NCBI GenBank assembly: GCA_033557685.1
Contig: JAWQRN010000305.1
Coordinates: 1 to 31,774 of the forward strand
From: Sperchopsis tessellata
Lineage: Eukaryota > Arthropoda > Insecta > Coleoptera > Hydrophilidae
Direction: 5' to 3'
Length of the DNA: 31,774 nt
Part shown: in pieces, positions 18,240 to 29,439 of the stretch
How positions within the stretch are numbered: the stretch's first letter is position 1
Layout of the letters: each line of letters begins with the position of its first letter
Program-made: the position numbers and the translations under genes
Notes under the pieces: generated by a model
Seen by the model: the letters and a program-made list of their open reading frames with translations, nothing else
Databases searched by the model: none
Told to the model about the DNA's origin: nothing

Positions 18240-21200
18240 ATGATGTATTATTATAAGAGAAATTAAGGTTCTAAGTAATAACCAAAGTAAATTATAAATG
18301 TCCATAAATAAATCAAATTGTATGACTATTTGTTTTTCATTCACTATCTTAGTTATTTGATAAATATGCTAAATTTTTCAATTATTTTGTATTTTCTCGC
18401 ATTATTTCAAGTGTGGAATACGTGATTAACATTACTTCTGTAGTAACTCGTTTATTAACTGAGTGTATATACGTAAGAGCCGCGATAAGGCATTATGTAA
18501 ATATACTCTGCACATAAATTACTGTAAAAAATATGCATATGTAAAAACATAATTAGTTCGAACAATTGTTGGTTCACATGCCGCTATCTAAGAGTGAACA
18601 TATTTTATAATTTCGCCTGCAAAATACTAATTTAAAATAAAGCGATATTAAAATTACCATTGCTAAATAGAGTCAATTTAAAGATTTAAAATTATTAGTT
18701 TTAAAATTATTAGCGCCATATTACCGAATTGTGAGGTCTTTGACACTGCATCTCGTAAAATGGTCAAGGTCAGGAAGATATAGCTAGACGAACAAATGCA
18801 GAAATGTTTAGGCATCAATTAATATTTCACTTTAATTTCCAACATTATTTTTTCAAATAAATTAACTAGAAATTGTGTGTTATGAAATGGATTATAACGA
18901 TGAGAAGACGGTTCTGAAATATTAGATTTAGGAAAATAAGTAACTCATTTTATGTCGATGTCACCATAAGATAAAATATCTTCTGTTTCTATACAATTAG
19001 TTTGTTTAAATAACATTAAAACAAATCTTTTACAGAATAAAATTCTGTATGTCAAAGTATTCTAAATGTTCACATAGCTGTCAATATTTAATAAAAAGAA
19101 AACAAAACTATTATACACTATAAATATATCTGTCAAAGTATTCTCTTTTTTGATATAGTTTTTCAATTTTTGTACATAAATAACTCTTCAAAGACAGCAT
19201 GAGAATAAGAATCTTAAAAGTATGGTTTATAAACTTTAGCAAAAAATCTATTTTACATCAAACTTGATCAGTATTGCCTCCTCTGGATTTAGGTATTACA
19301 GAAAAATTTAAATATTATTATCAAAAATTGGTTGTAGTTTAAAAAAATAATAATTGAAAGAAACGACCGTTTAGGGGGTTTTAACCTTCCCGAAGATACT
19401 CTACTTGCCTCAGGCGGCAAAGTAAAACGGCGTGATCGTTTAGTGAACATAAAGAAGGACCCATAAATAAATGTAGTGTTCGTAGTAGCTCTCAAGCACG
19501 TACGTGGAGTGGAGAAGCGATGGTATTTAATAAAAAAAGGTTAAGACGTCAATTGAACAAAATATACAGCCGCAATTGTATGCTAATTTAAGTTCAATAC
19601 AGTAATTGCATGTACACGAAAATAACAGATTTTGACTCTCAGACTGAAGGACTTAAGCAGTAATATTTATTTTTACTGATCCGCTTTACAATCCTAGAAA
19701 CTCTTGTACAACACCAACATTAGATCAAAATAGGGAATAAAATAAGACCGACAATCCTCACTCAGCATGGAAGAGAATCTTGATGGTAATGTGCTTACCC
19801 CAATAAGCATGCGTAATTTTATCGGTCCATTTTATAATACCGGGAGCTGTTAAAACCAGTCTCCGGAGTCCGTCTGCTCCACATTCAGGATAATAAAATA
19901 CATTTAATGATTTAATAAAAAAGCACTAATATAGAACATATTAAATACCATAAGAATATAATTTAGAGAAAACTCTATGAATAAAGGAAAATAAATAAAA
20001 TTACCGGTCTATCGACGTGTAACGGCCCGCTTAGTGAATTAAAATCGACTACCCCTCTGCCTAAGAAGAGAATAGTAAAATTAGTCCAAGTATCTACCCT
20101 ATGGTAATTACAATATAGAACTTAACGGGGGTATGAACGAATTGCGGTGGCTAGTACTTCTGTGCTGAAGCCTCACCCAGAAGAGTGGAATTTTGGCATG
20201 CATACCATTCGTGGACATGTGTCGCCCAGGAATTCCTCCTGACACAGCCGAGGTTGAGTTGCACTACTTATAGACGTACTTCAAGCAAGAGCTTGGGGCT
20301 TTTGTGGTTGTAGTAAAGGTTTTGAGCACCGTTTAGCATCGTAAAACATTTTGGTTTTGTCTCAACACAAACTCATCCACTGTGTCGATTATTAGATTGT
20401 GATTGGTTGAATTGTGGGCGTCTTAAGTTAATTAACATGAAAATTCTGACCTATTGAATAATAATTCCTAGATAATACGATACAATAATTTAATGTAAAT
20501 TGAACTGATAAATAATAAGCTATTCAAATTCATATCGCTCATATCGTACAAATATATGTTCAGTAGTTATTTTGTATATATGCACTTAGTATTATCTATT
20601 ATAACGCAAATATAGGGATTTACCTTTGTAACAATGGATATTACATTGACAGAAAGTATTAGGCAGTATGAATTTATCTAATTTGCAAACAAGAATGTGT
20701 TACCAAATATGCAAAATAATGTTCTTCATAGAATTACTATCGACAGTTAAATTCATTAAATACATTATTGAGAGCTGAATCGGTAGATATATAATTGTAT
20801 CCAAATTATTTAAAAGTATATACAGTTAGCATACACATACATTTGTTGATTTTGTAACCAACTCTTACAAGTTTATCTATTAGTAAAAATAGTATAAAAT
20901 AATATCACACAACATCTACAAATATTGTCATAACTTTTTTTTATAAAATGCAAATGCGTATTTAAATTCTCGCTACATAAGTAGGTATACGATATCAGTA
21001 GATCAAATGGCCAGTTACAGTATTACATAGTATAAACAATGTCACCCTAAAAATGGATGTTATAACAAAACGCGATTCCCCTATATCTATTCTCAGCGAA
21101 TATGTATGCGCTTAAATAGCAGAAAAATATTAAGTTTTGTTGCTAAGTTATCACCGAATAATTATATTCAACAGCTGCGAATAAACTATTCAAGTAGAAG

Positions 21201-21540
21201 TTTCAAAATTTGAGAAATGTCAACCAACATTGGACGAACATATTTGAATGTGCTATTGTCATATGATACACTATAGCGAAAACCGATAATCGAAAAGCCA
21301 GAATTCCACTATAACCTTTATAAAATGTTTTAAATAGAAAGAAATAAATAATATGTTCATATAAATGAAAGTGTTAGTAACTTCAATCGAAGTGCCCTCG
21401 TACAAACATTATAAAATACCTTGCTTTTGGTATTTAAAATGTAAGCTAAGCTTGTGTACAACATTAAATAAACTAATAGTCCCTCGTACATCGCACGAAC
21501 CGAAAAGTCAAATGTTAAAATACCAGATCACGTAATTCGA
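18240..21540. other. long stretch without recognisable genes
   Basis: The region is AT-rich DNA. A small direct duplication, TTTAAAATTATTAG twice, lies at 18685-18713. A minus-strand 68-codon frame (19289-19495) and an opposing frame reading LPEDTLLASGGKVKRRDRLV are the only hints of coding, and I cannot assign either. The 20130-20310 stretch is less AT-rich and could be part of an unidentified repeat. Confidence 0.5.
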
Positions 21541-21774
21541 ATGCATACCGCACAGGTTTGTCCAACTGGTACGCATATCCATATGCATTATCACGTGCAC
21601 TTGTTCGCCAATCATATCTCGACCTGTGGCTTCACAGCCTTTGTTTCACCGTTGAGCTGTGCGTGGGAACGAGACAGACGCAAGTTTCTTCTCCCACTGA
21701 AAGCGTGGCATAGGCATCGTGGCAGACTCGCACGTTCTATTCAGACAGTTTGAAGTGGTGATCAGCGGGAAAAC
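21541..21774 (+). promoter_or_regulatory. probable FKBP promoter and 5' UTR
   Basis: GC content rises sharply just upstream of the FKBP ATG. Visible elements are a palindromic E-box CACGTG at 21592-21597, a CCAAT box at 21608-21612, two CGTGG pentamers around 21704-21722, and an initiator-like TTCAGACAG at about 21740. No TATA box is obvious. ER chaperone genes often use CCAAT plus CCACG stress elements, but no exact ERSE spacing is visible, so ER-stress regulation is only a possibility. Confidence 0.45.
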
Positions 21775-21962
21775 ATGACGCGCTTTTCCGGTATTGTTTT
21801 TGCCCTCGTTTTCGTGGTTCTCGTCAATGGTGACAAGAAAGATGAATTGAAAATTGACGTTGTCAGCGTGCCTGAGGGATGTGAGGTCAAGAGTAAAAAT
21901 GGTGACATGTTGACAATGCACTACACTGGAACTTTAACCGATGGAACCAAGTTCGACTCAAG
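21775..21962 (+). CDS. Fkbp14: ER-targeted FKBP peptidyl-prolyl isomerase, first coding exon
   Basis: The ATG at 21775 is preceded by GGGAAAAC. The first 20 residues (MTRFSGIVFALVFVVLVNGD) form a signal peptide with a hydrophobic core, so the product enters the ER. The mature part starts KKDELKIDVVSVPEGCEVKS and carries the opening of an FKBP domain, KNGDMLTMHYTGTLTDGTKF then DS. The GDxLTMHYTGTLxDGTKFDS string is the beta-strand region that contributes the Tyr and Asp of the FK506/proline-binding pocket. The exon ends at a clean donor, TCAAG/GTATGT, in phase 2, and the frame then runs into a stop, as expected for an intron. FKBPs catalyse cis-trans prolyl isomerisation during secretory protein folding. 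The sequence is closest in feel to insect Fkbp14/FKBP2-type proteins. The EF-hand tail that would separate the two lies outside this exon, so the symbol is provisional. No further FKBP exon is visible in the next 9.8 kb. Confidence 0.88.
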
Positions 21963-24165
21963 GTATGTTATTGTAGGTTAGGTTTTAGTGTCAAAGTTGA
22001 AGTTTGTTGTTGGGAATTTACTCTAGATTCGTGCTAACTTGCAGTAAATTTCACTTGTCCGGTTGTAAATTTATATAAACTTTTATTATTTGAACAGATG
22101 GCGATTACTTGGGTTTAACATACGATCTTTTGTTAAATTAATAGTCGAGATTACGAAGGTCGCGATTAATCGTGTTGATACTACCTGAGAAATTGCAGTA
22201 ATTATTTTTGTAGACCATAATTATGTATAGCATAGTATTTAAATTCAGCAGTTAAAACATATGTTATCAAACAAAAAGTTTATTTATCTTCTATAAGATA
22301 ACCTTTTTAATCTGAACAGAATATTCATTATCTGCATGTTAATTTTTTTTATCAAAATTGTACTCTTAATATAGCAGTACCTAGTCTTATTTTAAATTTG
22401 GTCAATATCTCTTTCTAGTAATCCGCTTATACAAATTAAATATCGAGTCATTCGTAAGTTTGAAAATGTTTTTAATTTTGTAAGTCATATACAGCTATAA
22501 CATTATGTTTATACAGTTAGATATTATCTTGACCTGAACCTGAACTGCCTACAGGTGTTTTGTGCGCCACAGTTTTTATTTATATTTTATTTTGCTCCAA
22601 AGTAAACATATACCTCAGCAATTTATTTACAGTGGATATCTCGTATTTATCATTTCTAATTAAACTTTATCGTCGCCAGTTGTCCTATGTAAATTTCTGC
22701 TATGCTGAGAAACTAATTATTTATACATTTAAATCATCTCGTTGACCTTATGTTTAGATTTCTGAATGATTGACAGATGATGGAACTCCATATGGAAAAA
22801 CCCGAAATTAAGATCAATTAATAAAACTATGAAAAAAATCTAAATAACTGTTAAATTTTTAAAGTTGCATTAAATCCAGTAGAATAGTTCGACACAAAAT
22901 AGTATTAATATAAGTACTAGGAGCTTTAAATTAATGGTTGGCTTGGTTTACAACAGTATGTTCTTTGAATTTAGCACAGAAAGTTTATATTAATGGTAAC
23001 GGTAGTATGCTTGCAATATGACTAATGATTCAAGCCCAAATGTGATTTAAATTTACTTCCATTACTTATTTGAACAAAAACAACCAATAAAAAACTTAGC
23101 ATCTAACTAAATTGCTAGAAAACTAGAAATTTTATTGACTACAATTTTAAAGTTTTTGTAGGTATAAAGTAGGAAAACATCTTCGATTGAGGTTACCTTA
23201 ATTGTCAGGTTTTGTCACAATAAATAATAAAATTAATAAGTATTGCAATTATAAAAACTTATTTTGAGAAATATTTAGGCCAATTGTATGTCTGATAATA
23301 TAATTTATGTTCTCAAAAATAATGTAGTTTTTTAAATGATAATTTTCATCATAACAAGTATTTTCTATTCATTATTAAGACTTACGATTAAACAAAAATA
23401 AAGACGTTACCACACCAAATAAACTAACAGATGTTCAAGATAACATTACAATTTATATCATGAATTTTATGTAGGTACTCAAACCAGTATATAGGGTATT
23501 GACTTTTGTTTTTCTTAAGGATAAGGTCTTTTTAGACTATTTTAAATTTGTAGATAGTATAAACTGCCGACCAAATGTTGATAAAAATGTAATCCGAGAA
23601 TCATTTGCATGCTTCACTTAACCCCTTTATGCTGCATGCAAGATCTTATTAACCTCAAGAAATATTTTCATAGCTATATATAAAATATCCACAGCTTAGC
23701 TTATAATAACAAAATTTTGTTTTTGGTTCGCTTTAGTTAAAGTGGGGAGTATTTTGGGGTGGCATTTCGATGAAATTTATCATCTGAACGAAATATTTTG
23801 TGTTTCATGTGGCCAATATGAAGCAATTTCTTTACGTTTATTTCAATAATATGTTGTGTAAGTTTGCACTTACCTTCCAGTAACGAGAACCATTATCTGG
23901 TGTTTCTGTATAAATAAAATTGTCACTCATTTGCGGTTGTTTCAGAACATTTATAAAACCATTCATTGCGTAGTATTTAGAAGTTCATTTGCTATTAGCG
24001 AACAGTAATACACGCATAATATCATAGTTTGTCACCTGTCTATATTTAAAAATAAATCGTTTCAACAAATTTGATTACACGAAATACATTTCCTCGGTTA
24101 TAAAGGCTGTCAAAATTTGAGATTGATTTTTAAATTCGTAATAAACAAAAATAAATTACTTTAAA
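21963..24165 (+). other. FKBP intron 1 sequence, no gene seen
   Basis: The sequence begins GTATGTTATT after the exon. AT-rich DNA follows with no coding motifs, and I see no acceptor followed by FKBP-like sequence. The intron presumably continues to or beyond the window end. Confidence 0.6.
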
Positions 24166-24169
24166 TGTT

Positions 24170-24635
24170 CAAATATTTTTATTGAAACTGAAAGTGCAGA
24201 CATAGAAGTTAAATAATGAAAATAGATATCGGATAAGTGGCCTCCTCTACTTGCTCTGCTTGACTCTAATCTTTGTTAAAATTGTCGAAAACATTTTGGA
24301 ATAACTGCGGCTGAATTTCAGTAATTTCATTAATAATGTTCTCCTTAAGGTTACTAATGGTGTGTGGGTTATTAGCGTAGACTTTTTCCTTCAAATAATC
24401 CCTAAGAAAGCAGAGCAGAGGCGTTATATCATATGATCTCGGCAGCCAATTAATATCTTCTCGTCGAAAAAATTTTCGATAACCTAATCGCTGTCGCCAA
24501 AGATCGATTGTATCGTCAGATGAATACGATGTGGCACCATCTTATTGAAACCATATTTTCTGAACGCTCGTGCCTTCCAATTCATCCTATAAGAAGTTTC
24601 TAATCATCTTTTGATATCAAGCTCCATTAACAAAT
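24170..24635 (-). pseudogene. Tc1/mariner-superfamily DDE transposase C-terminal remnant, copy 2
   Basis: Minus-strand translation gives YQKMIRNFL-stop-DELEGTSVQKIWFQ-stop-DGATSYSSDD, then WRQRLGYRKFFRREDINWLP and RSYDITPLLCFLRDYLKEKV then YANNPHTISNLKENIINEIT. These are the blocks around the second (QDGA) and third (CD-LTPLDFFLWGYLKxxVY) catalytic Asp of mariner-like transposases with a D...D spacing of about 36 residues. In the end block (GGHLSDIYFHY in a shifted frame) the C-terminus is complete. Stops replace the Trp before DELEG and the Gln before DGA, so the copy is dead. The N-terminal two thirds are absent. Confidence 0.75.
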
Positions 24636-24765
24636 GCCAAAATGTTATCGATAATTTTAACGAAAGATTGGAGGCATGCAGAACAGCTGGAGGAGGCTTC
24701 TTGTTGGATATCGTTTTTCATTATTAAACTTCCATGTCTCCACTTTCGTTTTCAACAAAATTCAA
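24636..24765 (+). pseudogene. DDE transposase 3' end, copy 3, tail-to-tail with copy 2
   Basis: Plus-strand NVIDNFNERLEACRTAGGGF followed by LLDIVFHY-stop is the C-terminus of the same family as copy 2 (NVFDNFNKx...GGHLSDIYFHY). The 3' flank CTTCCATGTCTCCACTTTCG also matches copy 2 (CTTCTATGTCTGCACTTTCA). Only the last 30 or so codons and 3' flank remain. A Penelope terminal repeat starts immediately after, at about 24766. Confidence 0.7.
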
Positions 24766-26130
24766 AGTACGTAAACTTCCACGGCCACAGTAAATATCTT
24801 CAGATTTTCCGGAAGATAACCGTGTGTTGGCTTTTGATTTTGCCGACGTTTCGTCTGCCGTTGCAGGGGACATTATCAAGACCTGCAGCTCTTAAAAATG
24901 CTAATTATAGATTTCCATGTAGCTGTGAAAAGTTCTAGTTGTAGGTGTTGACCAGCTCTTAAAAGTGCTAATAATAGAATAAAATGTAGCTCTCACAAGT
25001 GCTAGTCAAGAAATAAAAGGACTTTCGTAGTTTACTGGCTTATGAGTAGAGACCATTCTTTTTGTCTGACCTATGTACACTAAGCCATATGTACGTGGAA
25101 TTCTGTATACTCCAGCGGATTGCAAAGGAATGAAATCTTTCGAAGAAGGAATAATTTCGTTGATTTTGATCGAAGGTCGGAAAGTAGTCTTGATAGAATG
25201 TTTGCGGAGTAAACATGCTATCTTCTCTGTCGTGTTATGTACGTGTGGCAAGTAAGTATGCCCAATTATATCCAGGTTTTGGCTAGGAGGAGAGTGATTT
25301 TTAAAACGCTGGATGGCCCTTTGTATAACCGATGATTTGTATCTGTTGGCCATGAGCGTAATTGACATTACTAAGTTCTTCGGATAAATTGTCTTTTACG
25401 CTGAGACTGAACGCTCTGTAAACCAGAGAATTTACTACTTATATTTTCTGAGAAAGGTGGTGTGAAGATGTGGCATGGGGGTACCTATTAGTGTGCGTGG
25501 GCTTGCGATATACTGAATAGCGCAGTGTGCCATCAGCATACCTCACACCCAGGACGTCCAAGAACGGGATTACCCCAGAGACTTCAACTTCCATTGTGAA
25601 TTGGATATAGGTGTTGTGACTATTAATGTGTCGCAGACAACCATCAAGAGTCTCCAAACCATAAAACAAAAGTGTCATCAACATATCTATACCAACATGT
25701 CGGTTTGAGTGGGGCAGAAGCTGAAACTTGTACCGCGAAAGCTTCCATAAAAATATTTCCGATGACCGGGGAGACTTCTGGTGCCGCTATGGGATCCCCT
25801 AGCGGCACCAAAAGTTTGTTCATAGAACTCGCCGTGGAACATAAAGTATGTCGATCTCAGGCAAATTTTTGCCAAGGCATCTATAGTGGATGGCTGAGAT
25901 TTGTTAACCAGTAGCTAGCGAATAATCTGGCTGGAAACATGGACAGGAACCTTCGCGAATAGAGAAACTTCATCGAAGCCGACGTGTAGGTCGTTTTTGT
26001 TGAGATATTTGAAATGGGCAAAATTCTTGATGCATGATGAAGATGTTCCAATAAACTGGTTGAGTTGGGGAGTGAGAAATTTGGCAAGCTGATAGGTTGG
26101 AGATCCAATGACACTAACAATAGGTTGGAT
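24766..26130 (-). mobile_element. Penelope-like retroelement (RT plus GIY-YIG), defective
   Basis: On the minus strand the RT comes first: VIGSPTYQLAKFLTPQL, then NFAHFKYLNKNDLHVGFDEV and SLFAKVPV (26100-25950), STYFMFHGEFYEQTFGA (25850-25800), CWYRYVDDTFVLWFGD with the catalytic YVDDT at 25671-25685, and IQFTMEVEVSGVIPFLDVLG then YSVYRKPTHTNRYPHA (25600-25460). The linker follows (PHVHNTTEKIACLLRKHSIK), then the GIY-YIG nuclease start SAGVYRIPRTYGLVYIGQTK then RMVSTH (25110-25035). The order RT then GIY-YIG is diagnostic of Penelope-like elements with an endonuclease. The nuclease is cut after the conserved QTKR-S block, so the downstream catalytic Glu is lost, and the RT crosses at least three frames. 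The element ends in a terminal repeat (24766-24885) also found at 8285. Confidence 0.85.
24842..24883 (-). ncRNA. degenerate hammerhead-ribozyme-like motif in the Penelope terminal repeat
   Basis: On the minus strand the segment reads TCTTGATAATGTCCCCTGCA followed by ACGGCAGACGAAACGTCGGC. TTGATAA corresponds to the CUGAUGA core with two changes, GTC...GAC and TGC-AACG-GCA can pair as stem-loop II, and CGAAAC is the second core, followed by GTC, the usual cleavage triplet, and GG. Penelope-like elements are known to carry hammerhead motifs with minimal helix III in their terminal repeats. As written, the mutated first core argues that this copy is inactive. Confidence 0.5.
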
Positions 26131-26515
26131 CGCGAACCAGTCTCAATCTATTTGTTATTTTCATTTGAAATAATTAGGAGAGTCTGCTTTACATGGGAAT
26201 GTCCCAAAATTAACTTTGCACATTATAGTTTCTATTTATATCTGATTTGTCAGGAGTATTTGTTTCGTTTTTCTTTATTATGCAAATAATTTACCTCTTC
26301 TCTTAGGTTTGTCCACATTAAACTGGTTTTATTGATATTTATTTCTGTATTATGTAAAAAATAATCCAACTGGTACATGTTTTGTATGTTTTTATTAAAG
26401 ACAGTTTTGTGGAAAACAACAGTTTGATCTATAAGTATTTAGGTCTAAGGAATCCAATCATACATTATAGCAAATATTAGTTATATCAAATACAATAGCC
26501 ACATTACCTTATTAG

Positions 26516-26783
26516 ACAATATAGTACCTTAAATTTAAAACTAGTTAACCATAATAAGTCTGGATTTAAAGAGGGCACGATTTTGAGCAAAAACACCTCG
26601 ATTAGTAGGGTGAAGTTAAAAACCACTTTCTAATATTTTATTTTGAGATTGGAGATGAAAGAGAAAATATTCGCCAGTGGTTTTGAACTTCTCCCTCGAT
26701 ATCTAAATTGACGTGTTTTGCTCAAAATAGTGTCCACTACAGATTCAAAGTTATTTTGGCCACTGTATGTACTATATTGTTAA
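26516..26783. mobile_element. fold-back MITE of about 268 bp
   Basis: The outer ends are ACAATATAGTAC (26517-26527) and GTACTATATTGT (26769-26780), perfect inverted repeats. Inner parts also pair: TTTTGAGCAAAA at 26581 with TTTTGCTCAAAA at 26717, and GAAGTTAAAAACCACT at 26622 with AGTGGTTTTGAACTTC at 26676. The whole element is therefore an imperfect long hairpin with no coding capacity. Superfamily unknown. A TA or TTA-type target site cannot be fixed by eye. The DNA from 26790 to 27540 shows no gene. Confidence 0.75.
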
Positions 26784-27544
26784 GAAAATTTAAAATAGAT
26801 GAAATTATTTGATTAGATTTCGGATTCAGCCGTCCTTATTCGCAACCGCTTCTAAATTGCAGTTTCTACGAATGCATGCTTGTTTTAGAAAGGCTGTCTT
26901 TTACAACAGAAAATAATTTAAACTTAAACCGTAGCCGAAAACTAACTTTTAAATTAAAAGAAAATGTTTGTGGCTACATTTAAACTTGTGCTTTTAGCAA
27001 CTTATTAACATTTTATGTTCCTTTTTAAATTGGTTTCTTGTAATTTTGTAGGTATATACATTTTGTAACATACTTGAGTGAGACTTGATATTGACCTCCA
27101 GTAACTTTTTGTTGATAATTGTCCAGTTGTTAGTAACAGTGCGATAATTGTTTACAATTAATATTGGACCCAACTGATAAGTAAAATGTTCAAGGTCTCT
27201 GTATAATTATTTACTGATAACATTTTAGCATATTACTGATTATGTAAGGTATTATATGTGGCTGCCGATTCTTCCAAAACTTAATTTAAATTAATATTTC
27301 TTCCCACTGATATTGCGTAATGTTTGCAAAATTTAGCTGTAAGCTGTAAGAATAAAACTAAAATTTATTTTAAAGTTTTTCCGCATGCCTATTTCAAAAC
27401 AAAACCTCTCTGAGTAAAATCTGTATTCTGATTGAGATTTGAGATGTTTGACCATGTAAATAATTTGTTTAAAAAAATCCTGCAACTAGTTTACGTGCTA
27501 CATCAAGTTAAACACAAAGTAGTTCTTCAAGAATTAAAAAAAAA

Positions 27545-28277
27545 ACATGAATATAGGCCTTACAAATGTTAACAGTTCAGGGGCTTACAAAAGATCTAAA
27601 GCGGAAAATATTCGAATTTTGCCAGTAAATTATCCAAAGACTGGACGAAATCCCTAACTTGTTCAAAAACCTACTATGGACAGATGAATTGTTGTTTTCC
27701 ACAGCAGCGATTACAGAAAAATAAACGGAAAAGAACAGTTGTTCCGATTAACAAGTCCGGTAGAAAATCTATTAAAGTTTGGTGTGGTATTTTCCTGAAT
27801 AAAATTGTAGGGCCTATATTTTTTGATTATAACTTAACACGGGGATCTAGAAATGATTTTTCCAGCGGTAGGACAGCTTATTGATTTTGTACTGAGGAGG
27901 TTCATCACATAATTTAGCAACAGGGCGGAGCGCTTCAACATAATGTTTTGGAGTTTCGGGAACATTTAAATGGTCTATATTACGTTTGGATTGGTAATGG
28001 CCACCAAACAGCCCCTATATAATACCTTTGGATGCATTATTGTGGGGACAAAGTTAATAATAATTTTAATCAAAGTGTTGAAGCTATTAAAAATACGATT
28101 AGGGGAGAAATGTGTGTATTAAACTGGGAGAAAAATAACGCTATTTCAAACTGCCTACACAATTTAAGAAGAAGATATGAACATTATGTTTTAAATAATG
28201 GTGACCATTTTGAACAATTTGCAGTTGCAAAATTTGGTGCTACGTATTTTTCTTTTAAGACTGTTAGTATATCTTAA
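27545..28277 (+). pseudogene. Tc1/mariner-superfamily DDE transposase remnant, copy 4
   Basis: Plus-strand pieces in several frames are in order: HEYRPYKC (end of HTH region), DEIPNLFKNLLWTDELLFST (first catalytic Asp in WTDE, 27642-27705, intact), GRKSIKVWCGIFLNKIVGPI then FFDYNL (27760-27830, VWCG/IIGPxFF block), QQGGALQHNVLEFREHLNGL (27918-27985; the second catalytic Asp of QDGA is Gly here), and NNNFNQSVEAIKNTIRGEMC then RRRYEHYVLNNGDHFEQF (28050-28225, C-terminus). The third Asp block is degraded (GHQTAPI where WPPRSPDLTPLD is expected). Same broad family as copies 1-3 but a different lineage, judged by its VYNxFNQSVEA C-terminus. Inactive. Confidence 0.75.
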
Positions 28278-28554
28278 ATTTCTATAAGTTTTCAAAAATG
28301 TGTTTTCTTTGGGAGCTGGGCGATTTGGTTGTAATGCTATATACTCTCTTCTTGCAGCTTTCTTATTTTTATTGATTTTTCAAATATACTTTTCGGCTTC
28401 TATGTAACCCATTTTGATGAAATAATACTAACAAATGTAAAACAACAACAATGGTAGTAAAGAAACAATATTGTTATAGATCATCACCCAAAGCATGTTT
28501 AGAGCATTTTCAAGGCCCGATATGTCAAAAACTATTGCAGATAATATAAAAATA

Positions 28555-28703
28555 TACAGAGTGTTCCCTTTAAGAAATCACTTCCATTATTTTTTAGAAG
28601 TATTAAAAGATATAGATGAAACCCTACAACTTTTGTATTTAATTTTGTAATAAAATAATTAAGGGAGACGGGTCATAATATAGTGAATCATCCTGTACAT
28701 ATG
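28555..28703. repeat. possible short MITE with imperfect inverted ends
   Basis: The left end ACAGAGTGTTCCC and the right end GTGAATCATCCTGT (reverse complement ACAGGATGATTCAC) resemble each other and the ends of mariner-like elements of this type (ACAGGGTGTTCC). Both are flanked by TAT/ATA. It lies 280 bp 3' of transposase copy 4 and may be a related non-autonomous copy. The match is only moderate. Confidence 0.35.
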
Positions 28704-28956
28704 TGTGGTAGAGGCGTAGCTTGTAAATCTTATATTTTGATTTTATGACATGAGAAAGATGATTATTTTCCTATGGCTTGTAGGTAGTATTTGGAGAACA
28801 GCCAGATTTGTACGAGCTGTGTAAAAAATACATTTAAAGTTTTAGTGAACATGTTCAAAGTAATCGAGCGAGATTATGAGATTATGTCTGGAAATTCCCT
28901 GTCGTGTTTTCGATCCAATTTAAAAATTGAAGATCAAGGCACTAAAAACTAGTCCA

Positions 28957-29116
28957 TTAGGCTGCTTTCACGCACACGGTTTTTTGCTGTAGTCGCCCCA
29001 TATTTCAATTTTCGTTTACTTCACACAAACATTTCCGGCACCGTAACCGTGAAACAAATAATCGTGTGAACAGCGCCATACACCGAAGACGCAGAGTGTG
29101 TGTGAAAGCGGCCTTA
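28957..29116. mobile_element. PIF/Harbinger-type MITE with TTA target duplication
   Basis: The terminal inverted repeats are GGCTGCTTTCACGCACAC (from 28960) and GTGTGTGTGAAAGCGGCC (to 29113). The reverse complement of the second, GGCCGCTTTCACACACAC, matches with two differences. Flanks are TTA on both sides (28957-28959 and 29114-29116). A 3-bp TWA target duplication and GGSCGC-like ends are typical of Harbinger elements. The 154-bp length and lack of coding capacity make it a MITE. Confidence 0.8.
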
Positions 29117-29439
29117 TACGAGTACAACTAGTGATAATATACCTGTCTAAAGTAGACGAAAGTGCGGTAATATTTAAGCTCTAGGCTATATTTTTGCAAC
29201 TAATAATAATCCATATTTTGTGCACTTTTGTAGATATTCAAATAACTTATAATCATACATAATTTTTGTTTATACTATATGCATTTCTCAACTATTCCAT
29301 AGTTATTTATATACGTCACATCAATATGCACTTATAATTTTTTGCGTGAAACCAACAAGAAAACACGTCCGTAATCAATCAACCTATGGCTATATCTCCC
29401 CTTCCCCTACTTCATCTTCCTTCAATATTTATCTGCTCG

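Noticed and set aside
19289..19495. 68-codon minus-strand frame, or the opposing LPEDTLLASGGK frame, as a gene
   Set aside because: Neither strand shows a family motif, a plausible start context or splice sites, so I could not choose between them.
20626..20652. Sixth copy of the GTAACATCCGTTAC motif (GTAACAATGGATATTAC)
   Set aside because: The spacing and spacer differ, so the similarity is limited to short AT-rich arms.
21646..21921. 91-codon minus-strand frame overlapping the FKBP exon
   Set aside because: It is antisense to a clear signal peptide and FKBP domain and has no motif of its own.
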